64,000 nucleotides of DNA, taken from Kozakia baliensis (GTDB lineage Bacteria; Pseudomonadota; Alphaproteobacteria; Acetobacterales; Acetobacteraceae). Numbering within the stretch: position 1 is the stretch's first letter; every line of letters starts with the position of its first letter. The stretch spans positions 938,501 through 1,002,500 of the forward strand of contig NZ_CP014674.1 in NCBI RefSeq assembly GCF_001787335.1, written 5' to 3'. The notes below the pieces were generated by a model. That model did not search any database. It was given only the letters and a program-made list of their open reading frames with translations, and was not told the DNA's origin. Below are positions 55,284-63,751 of the stretch, one piece after another. The position numbers and the translations under genes were made by a program.

Positions 55284-55405
55284 TGTCACTTTCTCCTCGC
55301 AACAACGCCGCATTCGACAAACTGACGGAAAATGAAGTCAGTCTGCATAATGCGGCGTCAGTTAAGAGGGCCAAACGCGCTGGCGTTTAAAAAGATGCGT
55401 TTCGT

Positions 55406-55996
55406 TTAGGCGGATTTCATCACTTCCGTCAGCGATTGCAGAACCGCGGTGGGTTCCTTGTTCTCCAACACGGCAACTTCCGTCACGAAACGCTCTTGCG
55501 CGGCTTCGAACAATTTACGCTCGCTGAAGCTGCCATCGAGGCTATCGACGTTGCGACGCAGATCGCGCAGTACTTCCGCAATCTGGATCAGATCGCCGGA
55601 GTTGATCTTTTCCTGATATGCCACGGCCCGGCGCGCCCACATGCCTTTGCTGACATGCGGCTTGCCTTTGATGATGGTCATGGCTTTTTCAACGATATCG
55701 CGGGTGACGATCTTGCGAAGGCCGGACTTACGGGCCTTCGAGAGCGGAATACGCAGCGTCATCTGATTGCCGGGGAACGAAATCTGGATGATTTCGAGTT
55801 TGGTTCCAGCAATCTCGTCCACGCCGATGCGATCGACGCGGCCAACCCCGTGCGCGGCGTAGACGATGGCGTCGCCTTCCTGGAACGGATCGTCGTCGCC
55901 GCCATGAGTTCCGGCTTGGGTCGCGGTAAGCGCGGCGGCGCTACGCGCCATCGCGTCGGTCATGCCCCCCTTGGGAGGCGTCTTGAACGTGTTCAT
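55406..55996 (-). CDS. CarD family transcriptional regulator
   Basis: A 196-residue RNA-polymerase-interacting protein. The RNAP-interaction (Tudor-like) domain is marked by DAIVYAAHGVGRVDRIGVDEIAGT and FPGNQMTLRIPLSKA, and a helical DNA-binding domain follows (WARRAVAYQEKINSGDLIQIAEVLRDL). CarD stabilises open promoter complexes, typically at rRNA promoters. The first 35 residues are polar and Gly/Thr-rich. The gene stands alone on the minus strand downstream of the bestrophin gene. Confidence 0.92.
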   Translation of the reverse strand: MNTFKTPPKGGMTDAMARSAAALTATQAGTHGGDDDPFQEGDAIVYAAHGVGRVDRIGVDEIAGTKLEIIQISFPGNQMTLRIPLSKARKSGLRKIVTRDIVEKAMTIIKGKPHVSKGMWARRAVAYQEKINSGDLIQIAEVLRDLRRNVDSLDGSFSERKLFEAAQERFVTEVAVLENKEPTAVLQSLTEVMKSA

Positions 55997-56047
55997 GCTT
56001 TGATGAATAACACAAAATCCAAACTTTGTCTCTTGGCCTTTTCGCCC

Positions 56048-56977
56048 TCAGGGCTGAATGCCGTGCGACGCCGTAATGGGCGGGCCGACTTCATCGCCTA
56101 AAGGTTGCAGTAGGTCGATCTCGATATTGCGCGACATCGCCAGCATGGGCAGCGCATGCTTGCTGGGCTTGAAAGGCTCTTGCAAATCGCGGCCGCTTTT
56201 ATCCAGCGCCTGGAAAAGGAACCCGACTAAGCTGGAGCCGAGCGGCGTGATCCAACCGAGTGTCTGCACCGTGGAGAGCGGCAGGACGATACAGAACACA
56301 TGCACCACCATCAGCGGCAGTACGGAATATTGCACCGGCAAAGGCGTATTGCGAATGCGTTCCAGCCCGCCTTGCGCGTTTGCCAGATCGGACAGGATAC
56401 GATCGACCGTGCCGTGTACCGCACCATCGATGTTCTTTTTCGTCACTTCGTCCGCCACGCCAAGGCCGATCTCGTAAAGCAGCGCGTTGGGTTTGTTGTT
56501 GCGCGACATGACCCGTGCATACATTTCCGGCGGAATGAGGCGCTTGGCATCCGGCCCTTGCTCCAAACCGGAGAGGGCTGTGCGTAGCAGATAGGGATAC
56601 GCGGCCATGGCGCGCGCGAGGTCGGGGCGTCCGCCCAACAGCGAAGCGGTCTCACGCCCGAAAGAGCGCGTATTGTTGGTGATGGCCCCCCAAAGAGTGC
56701 GCCCCTCCCACCAGCGGGCATAGGCGGCATTGTTGCGAACGCTCAAAAAGAGGGCCAGAGCGGAGCCCATAAGTGAAATCGGGAGAGCGGGCTGCTCCAT
56801 CCATTCTTGGTGGTAATTCTGGAACAAAATCACAACCACCAGGTCCCACATTGCGAGAATGATGAGCGGCGTTGCCGTTTCCCGCAGCAGAATCCATAGG
56901 CCGTGGCGCTTATCGACGATCAATGCGGTTGAGTCCTTCTTTGGTGGCGTCCTATCGTGGCGCGAATATTGCGCCAA
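56048..56977 (-). CDS. Bestrophin-like ion channel (UPF0187)
   Basis: A 309-residue membrane protein of the bacterial bestrophin family. The recognised features are LALFLSVRNNAAYARWWEGRTLWG after the second hydrophobic stretch, VLPLMVVHVFCIVLPLSTV, and NDI-type residues replaced here by RNIEIDLLQPLGD. Bacterial members are pentameric channels, chiefly for anions or sodium. The gene is divergent from the formaldehyde dehydrogenase with 80 bases between the starts. Confidence 0.85.
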   Translation of the reverse strand: MAQYSRHDRTPPKKDSTALIVDKRHGLWILLRETATPLIILAMWDLVVVILFQNYHQEWMEQPALPISLMGSALALFLSVRNNAAYARWWEGRTLWGAITNNTRSFGRETASLLGGRPDLARAMAAYPYLLRTALSGLEQGPDAKRLIPPEMYARVMSRNNKPNALLYEIGLGVADEVTKKNIDGAVHGTVDRILSDLANAQGGLERIRNTPLPVQYSVLPLMVVHVFCIVLPLSTVQTLGWITPLGSSLVGFLFQALDKSGRDLQEPFKPSKHALPMLAMSRNIEIDLLQPLGDEVGPPITASHGIQP

Positions 56978-57057
56978 CGGTAGCGGTGGAACTCAACAAG
57001 TCTGGTTTTGTTCTGTGACGTATCGTGTATGTGCTGAGACCAGGAAAGGGGCTGTTT

Positions 57058-58179
57058 ATGGATGTAACTGCTGCGATTGCTTTCGAAGCTGGCGCGCCAC
57101 TGGAGATCGATACCGTTCAACTCGAAGGCCCGAAGGCCGGTGAAGTCCTGGTTGAGATCAAGGCGACAGGGCTTTGCCATACGGATAAGTTCACGCTCTC
57201 CGGCGCCGATCCTGAAGGATTATTTCCCGCCATTCTCGGTCATGAGGGCGCGGGAATCGTGCGGGAAGTGGGTGCGGGGGTAAAGCACCTGAAGCCTGGC
57301 GATCATGTGATTCCGCTCTACACGCCCGAATGTCGGGAATGTAAGTCCTGCCTGTCTCAAAAGACCAATCTCTGCACGTCCATCCGTGCGACGCAGGGGA
57401 AGGGACTCATGCCCGATGGCACATCGCGCTTTTCCTATAAGGGAAAGCCCGTCCATCATTATATGGGCTGCTCGACTTTTGCGAATTACACCGTCCTGCC
57501 CGAGATCGCGCTGGCGAAAATCCGCGAGGACGCGCCGTTCGACAAGGTTTGCTATATCGGTTGCGGTGTGACGACCGGCGTCGGCGCCGTGCTGTTCACG
57601 GCCAAGGTGGAGCCGAATTCCACGGTTGTCGTGTTCGGCCTGGGCGGCATTGGATTGAATGTGATCCAGGGCGCGAAGATGGTCGGCGCGCGTCAGATCA
57701 TTGGAGTGGACATCAATCCGGCGCGGGAAGATATCGGCCGGAGATTCGGCATGACCGATTTCGTCAATCCGAACGAATTGGGGCCGAATGGCGATGTCGT
57801 CGGGCATTTGATCGAACTGACGGGCGGTGGTGCGGATTACACTTTCGAGTGTATTGGCAACGTCAGGCTCATGCGCCAGGCACTGGAATGCGCGCATCGT
57901 GGCTGGGGCGTGTCTTGCGTGATCGGTGTTGCGGGAGCGGGGCAGGAGATCAGCACGCGCCCGTTCCAACTCGTGACGGGGCGGCGCTGGATCGGCTCGG
58001 CCTTCGGTGGCGCACGCGGGCGGACCGACGTGCCGAAGATTGTCGATATGTATATGGAAGGTCGCATCAATATCGACGATCTGATTACGCAGCATTTGTC
58101 CCTGTCGGAAATCAATCATGGCTTCGAATTGATGGCGCAGGGCAAAAGCATCCGCTCTGTCGTGGAGTATGACCGATGA
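57058..58179 (+). CDS. S-(hydroxymethyl)glutathione dehydrogenase, class III alcohol dehydrogenase
   Basis: A 373-residue zinc-dependent medium-chain dehydrogenase. It oxidises the formaldehyde-glutathione adduct to S-formylglutathione. Catalytic zinc ligands are Cys in GLCHTD and His in GHEGAG. The structural zinc has four Cys in the C-x2-C-x2-C-x7-C pattern ([15 protein letters not shown]). [17 protein letters not shown] binds NAD. The start is ATG 57058 with AGGAAAGGGG before it. It is coupled to the fghA gene by an ATGA overlap. The pair forms the glutathione-dependent formaldehyde detoxification route, fed by gshA at 11206. Confidence 0.96.
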   Translation: MDVTAAIAFEAGAPLEIDTVQLEGPKAGEVLVEIKATGLCHTDKFTLSGADPEGLFPAILGHEGAGIVREVGAGVKHLKPGDHVIPLYTPECRECKSCLSQKTNLCTSIRATQGKGLMPDGTSRFSYKGKPVHHYMGCSTFANYTVLPEIALAKIREDAPFDKVCYIGCGVTTGVGAVLFTAKVEPNSTVVVFGLGGIGLNVIQGAKMVGARQIIGVDINPAREDIGRRFGMTDFVNPNELGPNGDVVGHLIELTGGGADYTFECIGNVRLMRQALECAHRGWGVSCVIGVAGAGQEISTRPFQLVTGRRWIGSAFGGARGRTDVPKIVDMYMEGRINIDDLITQHLSLSEINHGFELMAQGKSIRSVVEYDR

Positions 58180-59024
58180 GCGTCGAGAAAATAACCGAAC
58201 AGAAATGCTGCGGCGGGCACGTCGCCACCTACAAGCACCGTTCGGAAGTATTGGGGCTGGACGCAAAATTCGCCGTGTTTCTTCCGGAAGCCGCATTGCA
58301 AGGCGCCAAAGTGCCGGTGCTGTATGCTCTAGCGGGACTGACCTGCCATCAGGAGACGTTCCTGACCAAAGCCAATGCCGTGCGTTTCGCCGCCCGGCAT
58401 GGGATTGCTCTGTTGACGCCCGATACCTCTCCACGTGGCGCTCAGGTTCCGGGCGAAAACGATTCATGCGATCTCGGCACGGGAGCTGGGTTCTATCTGG
58501 ACGCCACGCAATCGCCATGGGCCGAGCATTACCGGATGGGGACGTATATCTCCGAAGAACTGCCGGCACTGACGGAAGCGCTCTTGCCGCTCGATGGCGT
58601 GCGCCGTGGGATTACAGGCCATTCGATGGGCGGTCATGGCGCACTTGTGCATGCGTTGCGTGCGCCGGAACGTTGGAAGTCGGTTTCCGCTTTCGCGCCG
58701 ATTTCCAATCCAAGCGTGGTGCCGTGGGGTCAGAAGGCATTCTCGGCCTATTTGGGAACCGATCGGGCACGCTGGGCTGCGTGGGATGCGACGGAGCTTC
58801 TAAAAGCTGGACACAAACATCCTTCCACGATTTTGATCGATCAGGGGGATGCCGATGAGTTTCTGACCCGTGAACTCCAACCGGAGCATTTCGAAGCCGC
58901 CGCCAGTCAAGTCGGGCAGGCTTTGAGTATGCGTCGCCATGCTGGCTACGATCACTCTTACTGGTTTATCCAGACCATCATCGAAGATCATCTCGCGCAT
59001 CACGCGCAAATTTTGAAAGCGTAG
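58176..59024 (+). CDS. fghA: S-formylglutathione hydrolase
   Basis: A 282-residue esterase of the esterase D family that hydrolyses S-formylglutathione to formate and glutathione. The nucleophile Ser is in [10 protein letters not shown], with Asp in [11 protein letters not shown] and His in [23 protein letters not shown] and DTSPRG near the start are typical. The ATG overlaps the dehydrogenase TGA, coupling the two enzymes. The RNase T2-like gene follows 6 bases downstream. Confidence 0.96.
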   Translation: MSVEKITEQKCCGGHVATYKHRSEVLGLDAKFAVFLPEAALQGAKVPVLYALAGLTCHQETFLTKANAVRFAARHGIALLTPDTSPRGAQVPGENDSCDLGTGAGFYLDATQSPWAEHYRMGTYISEELPALTEALLPLDGVRRGITGHSMGGHGALVHALRAPERWKSVSAFAPISNPSVVPWGQKAFSAYLGTDRARWAAWDATELLKAGHKHPSTILIDQGDADEFLTRELQPEHFEAAASQVGQALSMRRHAGYDHSYWFIQTIIEDHLAHHAQILKA

Positions 59025-59030
59025 AACCTG

Positions 59031-59765
59031 ATGCGCCTTGCATTCGCCGTCATTCTCTTGGGTTTTGCCGGATGCACGACGGTAACGCCAACCGGCCCAG
59101 CGCTTCAGCCAGCGGCACATGGCGATTTTCATCACGATACTCTGGCGTTGACCTGGCAGCCAGGGTTCTGCTCCGCTGGCTCGGGCTGTCTGCCCGATCA
59201 ACCCCGCACCCCCCTGATCGGGTTGCATGGGCTATGGGCCTCCGAGCCGCGATCGCTGGAGGCTCAGAATGTGCCGGTTCAGGAATGGTGGAAACGTGGA
59301 TGCGATATCTATGGCGTCAACGACGCGCCGCCCGTCCTGGATGGTGCGATGCAGCAATCGTTATCGACTGTCGTGCCGCATCTGCCGCATTCCCTGGTCA
59401 CGCATGAATATAATAAACATGCTCGTTGCTTTGGGTATCAAGCGGGACCGTTCTTCGCCGCAGCTAATGATTTGCGTCTGAAGTTCGCGCAGTCCGCCAT
59501 GGGGCAATGGTTGGCCGAGCGCGCTGGCTTGGTGGTGACGCATGTCGATCTGTTAGCGTTTTTCGACAAGGTGACGAGCAACACTACGCCTCGCGCGCTA
59601 CAGCTTCAGTGTGGCAAGGACCAGGAGGGGCGCGTCGTGCTGACACAGATGTGGTTTACGTTGCGGCATGATCGGTTGAACGATTTCCCTGGCGCTTCGT
59701 CCTACATCACCGCGCCTGAAAACCAGGATAATTGCCCGGCTCGGTTCCTGCTGAGGAGGTGGTGA
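59031..59765 (+). CDS. Ribonuclease T2-like lipoprotein
   Basis: A 244-residue exported protein with a lipoprotein signal ending FAGC (Cys15). Both RNase T2 active-site segments are seen: CAS I as LIGLHGLWAS and CAS II as HEYNKHARCF. The catalytic His, Lys and Cys residues appear conserved, though CAS II has Tyr for Trp and Ala-Arg for Gly-Thr. Several cysteines could form disulfides. T2 enzymes cleave single-stranded RNA without strict specificity, and bacterial RNase I is periplasmic. It is 6 bases from fghA but functionally unrelated. Confidence 0.85.
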   Translation: MRLAFAVILLGFAGCTTVTPTGPALQPAAHGDFHHDTLALTWQPGFCSAGSGCLPDQPRTPLIGLHGLWASEPRSLEAQNVPVQEWWKRGCDIYGVNDAPPVLDGAMQQSLSTVVPHLPHSLVTHEYNKHARCFGYQAGPFFAAANDLRLKFAQSAMGQWLAERAGLVVTHVDLLAFFDKVTSNTTPRALQLQCGKDQEGRVVLTQMWFTLRHDRLNDFPGASSYITAPENQDNCPARFLLRRW

Positions 59766-59766
59766 C

Positions 59767-60183
59767 CTACTCACCCAACAGGTGGAACACGATCTCCCGG
59801 CGATGAGGAGTGCGACGGTGTTCGAACAGATAAATACCCTGCCACGTTCCTAGAACGGGGCTGCCGTTCATAACCGGGATCGTCAACTGAATGTCGGTCA
59901 ACATGCTTCGCAGATGCGCGGGCATGTCGTCCGGCCCTTCATCGTCGTGGATGTAGGAACGCGATTCCGGCACGAGATCGTCGAAAAACTCGGCGATGTC
60001 CCGCCGCACTGTTGGGTCCGCGTTTTCCTGAACGGTAAGAGACGCGGAGGTATGTCGGCACCATAGTGTCAGTAAGCCGTTCTGGATGCCCGTTTCCTGC
60101 ACCCAGGTGCAAACGTGGCGCGTGATCATGTTCAGGCCTTTGCCGTGCGTTTCCACGATCAGGCGGTGAAATTCTTGTCTCAT
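59767..60183 (-). CDS. YjbQ family protein (UPF0047)
   Basis: A 138-residue small protein of the UPF0047/YjbQ family. LLTLWCRHTSASLTVQENADPTVRRDI and the late GTWQGIYLFEHRRTPHRREIVFHLLG are the family signature, the latter including a Trp-Gln and His/Arg cluster. Members have been reported with weak thiamine phosphate synthase activity, but the physiological role is uncertain. It follows trpS by 21 bases on the minus strand. Its stop is one base from that of the convergent RNase T2-like gene. Confidence 0.9.
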   Translation of the reverse strand: MRQEFHRLIVETHGKGLNMITRHVCTWVQETGIQNGLLTLWCRHTSASLTVQENADPTVRRDIAEFFDDLVPESRSYIHDDEGPDDMPAHLRSMLTDIQLTIPVMNGSPVLGTWQGIYLFEHRRTPHRREIVFHLLGE

Positions 60184-60204
60184 GTCTTTGGCTCCCTGCC
60201 GCTA

Positions 60205-61200
60205 TTAGCGCAGGAAACCGACCAGACGTTCCGCCTCGACGACGATAGGTTCGCTGATCGCGCTCGCCCGTTCCGCGCCATCACGCAAAACCTGCTGAAG
60301 ATAAGGCTTATCTTGCAGAAGATGGCGTGTTTCGGTGGCGACGGGGCCGAGCGTGCTGACCAGCAATTCCACCAGCGCGTTTTTGAACGGGCCGAAACCG
60401 CTCCCGCCGAAAGTTTCGAGAACTTGCCCGATCGTCTCGTTGGAGAGGACGCTATAGATCGACACCAGATTGCGTGCTTCCGGACGATTTTCCAGGCCAG
60501 CTTCCTCGGAAGGAAGCGGCTCCGGATCGGTTTTCGCACGCCGGATTTTCAGGGCGATGTCTTCGGGTGTGTCGGTCAGTTCGATCCGCGATTGCGCCGA
60601 CGGGTCGGATTTGGACATTTTCTTGGTGCCGTCGCGCAGGCTCATGACACGGGCGGCGTTCGGCGGAATGAGCGGCTCGATCAACGGAAAGAAGTCGACG
60701 CCATAATCATGATTGAATTTCTGCGCGATATCGTTGGCGAGTTCGAGATGTTGGCGTTGGTCGTCACCGACCGGCACGCGGGTAGCATGGAAGGAATGAA
60801 TATCGGCAGCCATAAGGCTCGGATAAACATAAAGCCCAGCGGAATGATTTTCGCGGTCTTTCCCGGCTTTGTCCTTGAATTGCGTCATGCGGTTCAACCA
60901 GCCCAGACGGACGACGCAATTGAACAGCCAGCCGAGGCGCGCATGGGCCGAAACGGCGGATTGATTGTAGAGGATATGGTTTTTCGGATCGATCCCCGCC
61001 GCCAATAAAACGGCGGCTTGCCCTAATGTCTGCTCACGCAACGCAGTTGGATCTTGCCAAACGGTGAGCGCATGCATGTCCACGAGACAGAAAACGCAGT
61101 CATGATCCTTCTGCAGCCCGACCCAATTGCGGATCGCGCCCAGGTAGTTGCCAAGCTGCGGAACACCAGTCGGCTGAATGCCGGAAAACACACGTTGCAT
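60205..61200 (-). CDS. trpS: Tryptophanyl-tRNA synthetase TrpS
   Basis: A 331-residue class I aminoacyl-tRNA synthetase charging tRNA(Trp). The HIGH-equivalent segment is SGIQPTGVPQLGNYLGAI at the N-terminus, KMSKS is intact in KKMSKSDPS, and VPVGDDQRQHLELANDIA lies between. ATG 61200 (MQRVFSGIQPTG) is the family start; the frame opens 57 bases earlier. It is divergent from transaldolase with 190 bases between the starts. Confidence 0.97.
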   Translation of the reverse strand: MQRVFSGIQPTGVPQLGNYLGAIRNWVGLQKDHDCVFCLVDMHALTVWQDPTALREQTLGQAAVLLAAGIDPKNHILYNQSAVSAHARLGWLFNCVVRLGWLNRMTQFKDKAGKDRENHSAGLYVYPSLMAADIHSFHATRVPVGDDQRQHLELANDIAQKFNHDYGVDFFPLIEPLIPPNAARVMSLRDGTKKMSKSDPSAQSRIELTDTPEDIALKIRRAKTDPEPLPSEEAGLENRPEARNLVSIYSVLSNETIGQVLETFGGSGFGPFKNALVELLVSTLGPVATETRHLLQDKPYLQQVLRDGAERASAISEPIVVEAERLVGFLR

Positions 61201-61390
61201 GAATGGTGTTGTCGTGCGTAGCCGCCTGCGGGTCAATGGGTTGCATGGCGATATCACACGCTGAACTCACGTTTTGCGGAACTATCTTAAGGTGTGGTCA
61301 TGCATGTCACATGGTCGGGAGATGGGGTTCCGGGCGCTGGAAAGGAGGCTCTAGGGTCGCGTCGGTTCATATCAGCAAAGGAAAGACACG

Positions 61391-62542
61391 ATGCTACAGA
61401 AAGCGCCGACGCATGCGGGCAATCCGCTCAAGACGCTTCTCAAGATGGGACAGTCGCCTTGGCTGGATTTTATCAATCGCACCCATACGGAAGACGGTAG
61501 TCTCAAGAAAATGGTGGAGCAGGACGGTCTTCATGGCATGACCTCCAATCCCAGCATTTTCGAGCAAAGCATGGGCTACGGTCATGCCTATGACGCGCAG
61601 ATCAAGAAAATCATTTCCCAGAAAAAAGTAACGGCCGGTCAGCTTTACGAAGAACTGGCGGTGACAGACATCAAAGCCGCAGCCGATACGCTGAAGCCGG
61701 TTTTCGAAAAGACGAAAGGGTTGGACGGGCACGTCAGCATCGAAGTTTCACCGCATCTTGCCCATGATGAGAAAGGCACGGTCGAAGAGGCCCACCGGCT
61801 TTGGAAGGCAGTTTCCAAGCCCAATCTCATGATCAAGATCCCCGGCACCGTCGAAGGCGCGAAGGCGATCGAAGATGTGACGGCGGACGGCATGAGTGTG
61901 AACGTCACGCTGCTGTTCTCGCAGAAGGCCTATCACAGCGTGCTGGAAGCCTATATCGCGGGGCTGGAACGCCGTGTTGCGAAAGGCGAGGATATTTCGC
62001 GCATTTCAAGCGTGGCCTCTTTCTATATCGGGCGCGTCGATCTGTTGATCGATCAGGAGATTGACCAACGTGTGGCGCAGAAAGACCCTCGCAGCTCGGA
62101 ACTTCAGGCGCTTCGCGGCAAGATCGCCATTGCAAACGCGACTTTGGCTTATGCACATTGGCAGCAGGTGCGGAACAGTGAGCGCTGGAAGAAGCTCGAA
62201 GCCAAAGGCGGGAATGTCCAGCGGTTGCTTTGGGCCAGCACGAGCAGCAAGGACAAAAGCTATAGCGATGTCATGTATGTGGACGAACTGATCGCGCCCG
62301 AGACGGTCAACACGATGCCTCTGTCGACATTCGAAGCTTTCCGAGATCATGGTCATCCAGAGAAGATCATGGATATCAATGTCGCGACGGCGAAATCCAG
62401 GCTGAATGCATTGGCGCAATGCGGCATCGACCTAAACAAGGTAACGGACTGCTTGCTGCGCGAAGGCTTGCAGGGTTTCGATAAGGCTTTCGATAAGCTT
62501 CACGACACGCTTGCAAACAAGATGAAAGCGCTGGCCGCCTGA
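61391..62542 (+). CDS. tal: Transaldolase
   Basis: A 383-residue class I aldolase-fold enzyme of the pentose phosphate pathway. The Schiff-base Lys is in LMIKIPGTVEG. GMTSNPSIFEQ near residue 50, VSIEVSPHLAHDE, and SVASFYIGRVDLLID with LWASTSSKDKSYSDVMYVDEL are conserved in the longer (type with glucose-6-phosphate isomerase partner) transaldolases. AAAGGAAAG precedes the ATG. No glucose-6-phosphate isomerase part is fused, since the frame stops at 62542. This pathway is central in acetic acid bacteria, which lack full glycolysis. Confidence 0.96.
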   Translation: MLQKAPTHAGNPLKTLLKMGQSPWLDFINRTHTEDGSLKKMVEQDGLHGMTSNPSIFEQSMGYGHAYDAQIKKIISQKKVTAGQLYEELAVTDIKAAADTLKPVFEKTKGLDGHVSIEVSPHLAHDEKGTVEEAHRLWKAVSKPNLMIKIPGTVEGAKAIEDVTADGMSVNVTLLFSQKAYHSVLEAYIAGLERRVAKGEDISRISSVASFYIGRVDLLIDQEIDQRVAQKDPRSSELQALRGKIAIANATLAYAHWQQVRNSERWKKLEAKGGNVQRLLWASTSSKDKSYSDVMYVDELIAPETVNTMPLSTFEAFRDHGHPEKIMDINVATAKSRLNALAQCGIDLNKVTDCLLREGLQGFDKAFDKLHDTLANKMKALAA

Positions 62543-62546
62543 TGGG

Positions 62547-63041
62547 TTAGGGGAGAGGTTGTCGGCGGTCTAACCGTTCGCGCTCTTCCCGTACCGCTTC
62601 GCTGGAGAGATGGTGGCTTCGTTCGGCGGCGATATCTTCCGCCGTGAAATGGGGAGGCGAGGCGGTCTGCCCTTGTTGGGCTACCCATGTTAAAATTCGG
62701 GCGATTTTCTTATCGCTCAAGTTTCGAAAATTCGGCATGGACCAGGAAAATTCCTGATCGTGCACGTTAATCGGGCCGCTGAGGCCATTCAGCAAAACAT
62801 GCATGACATAACGCTTACCCTCGGGCGTCTGCGCGATTTGGTCGATACGACCGAAGAGCGGGGGCGTTTCGTTGGCTTGACCACGTCCGCCGTGATGGCA
62901 GATGCCACATTCGTCATTATAATCTCGCCAGCCTAAATCGGTTCGGTTGGCGTGCCAGCGATTCAGAACGAAACCGCCGACCATGAGCAGTGCCAGAGTA
63001 AGAGGAAGGCGCAGCGAACGGTCGAGCATGGGGAGTGGCAT
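62547..63041 (-). CDS. Small membrane-anchored cytochrome c
   Basis: A protein of about 164 residues with an N-terminal hydrophobic segment (LPLTLALLMVGGFVLN) and a single haem c site CGICH in YNDECGICHHGG. A Met ligand is likely in WSMPNF. It resembles class I cytochromes and the cytochrome c subunits of periplasmic dehydrogenases. The Arg/Glu-rich C-terminus (SHHLSSEAVREERERLD) is probably helical. ATG 63041 was chosen; a longer frame goes on into the tdk leader. A partner dehydrogenase is not encoded next to it. Confidence 0.85.
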   Translation of the reverse strand: MPLPMLDRSLRLPLTLALLMVGGFVLNRWHANRTDLGWRDYNDECGICHHGGRGQANETPPLFGRIDQIAQTPEGKRYVMHVLLNGLSGPINVHDQEFSWSMPNFRNLSDKKIARILTWVAQQGQTASPPHFTAEDIAAERSHHLSSEAVREERERLDRRQPLP

Positions 63042-63144
63042 GTTTTGTAAAAAACACCTCCGGCGTTCGGACTGCAAGCTTTTAGCATATCGCATATCAT
63101 CCGGGTTCGTGCTTTTGTCGCCGACTTTGTGCGAGGGAGAATGC

Positions 63145-63678
63145 ATGTCACGCGGGTTTTTGACTGTTTATGCCGGTCCGATGTTTGCCGGGAAATCCGC
63201 TTATCTGATTGAAGCCGCCGCTCATGCCGACAACGTGCTTTGCCTTGCGCCGGCTTTCGATGTGCGTTCCGGCCAGCGATTACATAGCCGGACCGGTGTT
63301 TCGCGCCCCGCTCGCTCAATCGAAGAATGGCCGCAGGACGCGCGTGATTTCTCCGATATCGTGATTGATGAAAGCCATTTTCTTGTCTCGCCTTATTATC
63401 GTGGCGATGTGGTTGCCGATATCTTATCGGCGCGTGACGGGGGATTGAACATCGTAGCGGGCGGGCTCGACACCGACTACCATCAGGAGGCTTTCCCCGT
63501 CATGACGCGCCTTATGGCGGCGGCGGATCGGACTGTTATGCTGCAAGCACGTTGTCATGCTTGTGGCGCGCCAGCACGGTGGACAGCGAAAAAACGTGAA
63601 ACCGGGCATGTTTTGGAAACGGGCGACGCCGATCTTTACGAAGCGCGATGCGACGCCCATTGGACGCTGCCGGAATAA
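63145..63678 (+). CDS. tdk: Thymidine kinase
   Basis: A 177-residue type II thymidine kinase for thymidine salvage. The P-loop is YAGPMFAGKSAYL, the DE-x-x-F lasso region is IVIDESHFL, and zinc ligands appear as CHACG and CDAH. It is a little shorter than the E. coli enzyme. ATG 63145 follows GAGGGAGA. The longer upstream frame covers the divergent cytochrome gene and is not credible. A hairpin overlaps its stop. Confidence 0.9.
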   Translation: MSRGFLTVYAGPMFAGKSAYLIEAAAHADNVLCLAPAFDVRSGQRLHSRTGVSRPARSIEEWPQDARDFSDIVIDESHFLVSPYYRGDVVADILSARDGGLNIVAGGLDTDYHQEAFPVMTRLMAAADRTVMLQARCHACGAPARWTAKKRETGHVLETGDADLYEARCDAHWTLPE

Positions 63679-63685
63679 CCGGCAG
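63667..63685 (+). terminator. Hairpin at the end of tdk
   Basis: CTGCCGG (63667-63673) and CCGGCAG (63679-63685) form a 7-bp stem with AATAA as loop. The loop includes the tdk stop codon. No T run follows, so this is only a possible terminator for tdk and the convergent FKBP gene. Confidence 0.35.
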
Positions 63686-63751
63686 AACCTTGCGGCCCGC
63701 TACCTAACATAAGGTCAAAACGCAGCCGCAGGTTTGGAGGACGAGATGCGA

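Noticed and set aside
55332-55352. ACTGAC/GTCAGT hairpin downstream of carD as its terminator
   Set aside because: Six-base stem with a 10-base loop and no T run, so unsupported.
57220-58569. 449-codon minus-strand frame antisense to the formaldehyde genes
   Set aside because: Both sense genes have full catalytic motifs; the antisense frame reflects GC-rich codon bias.
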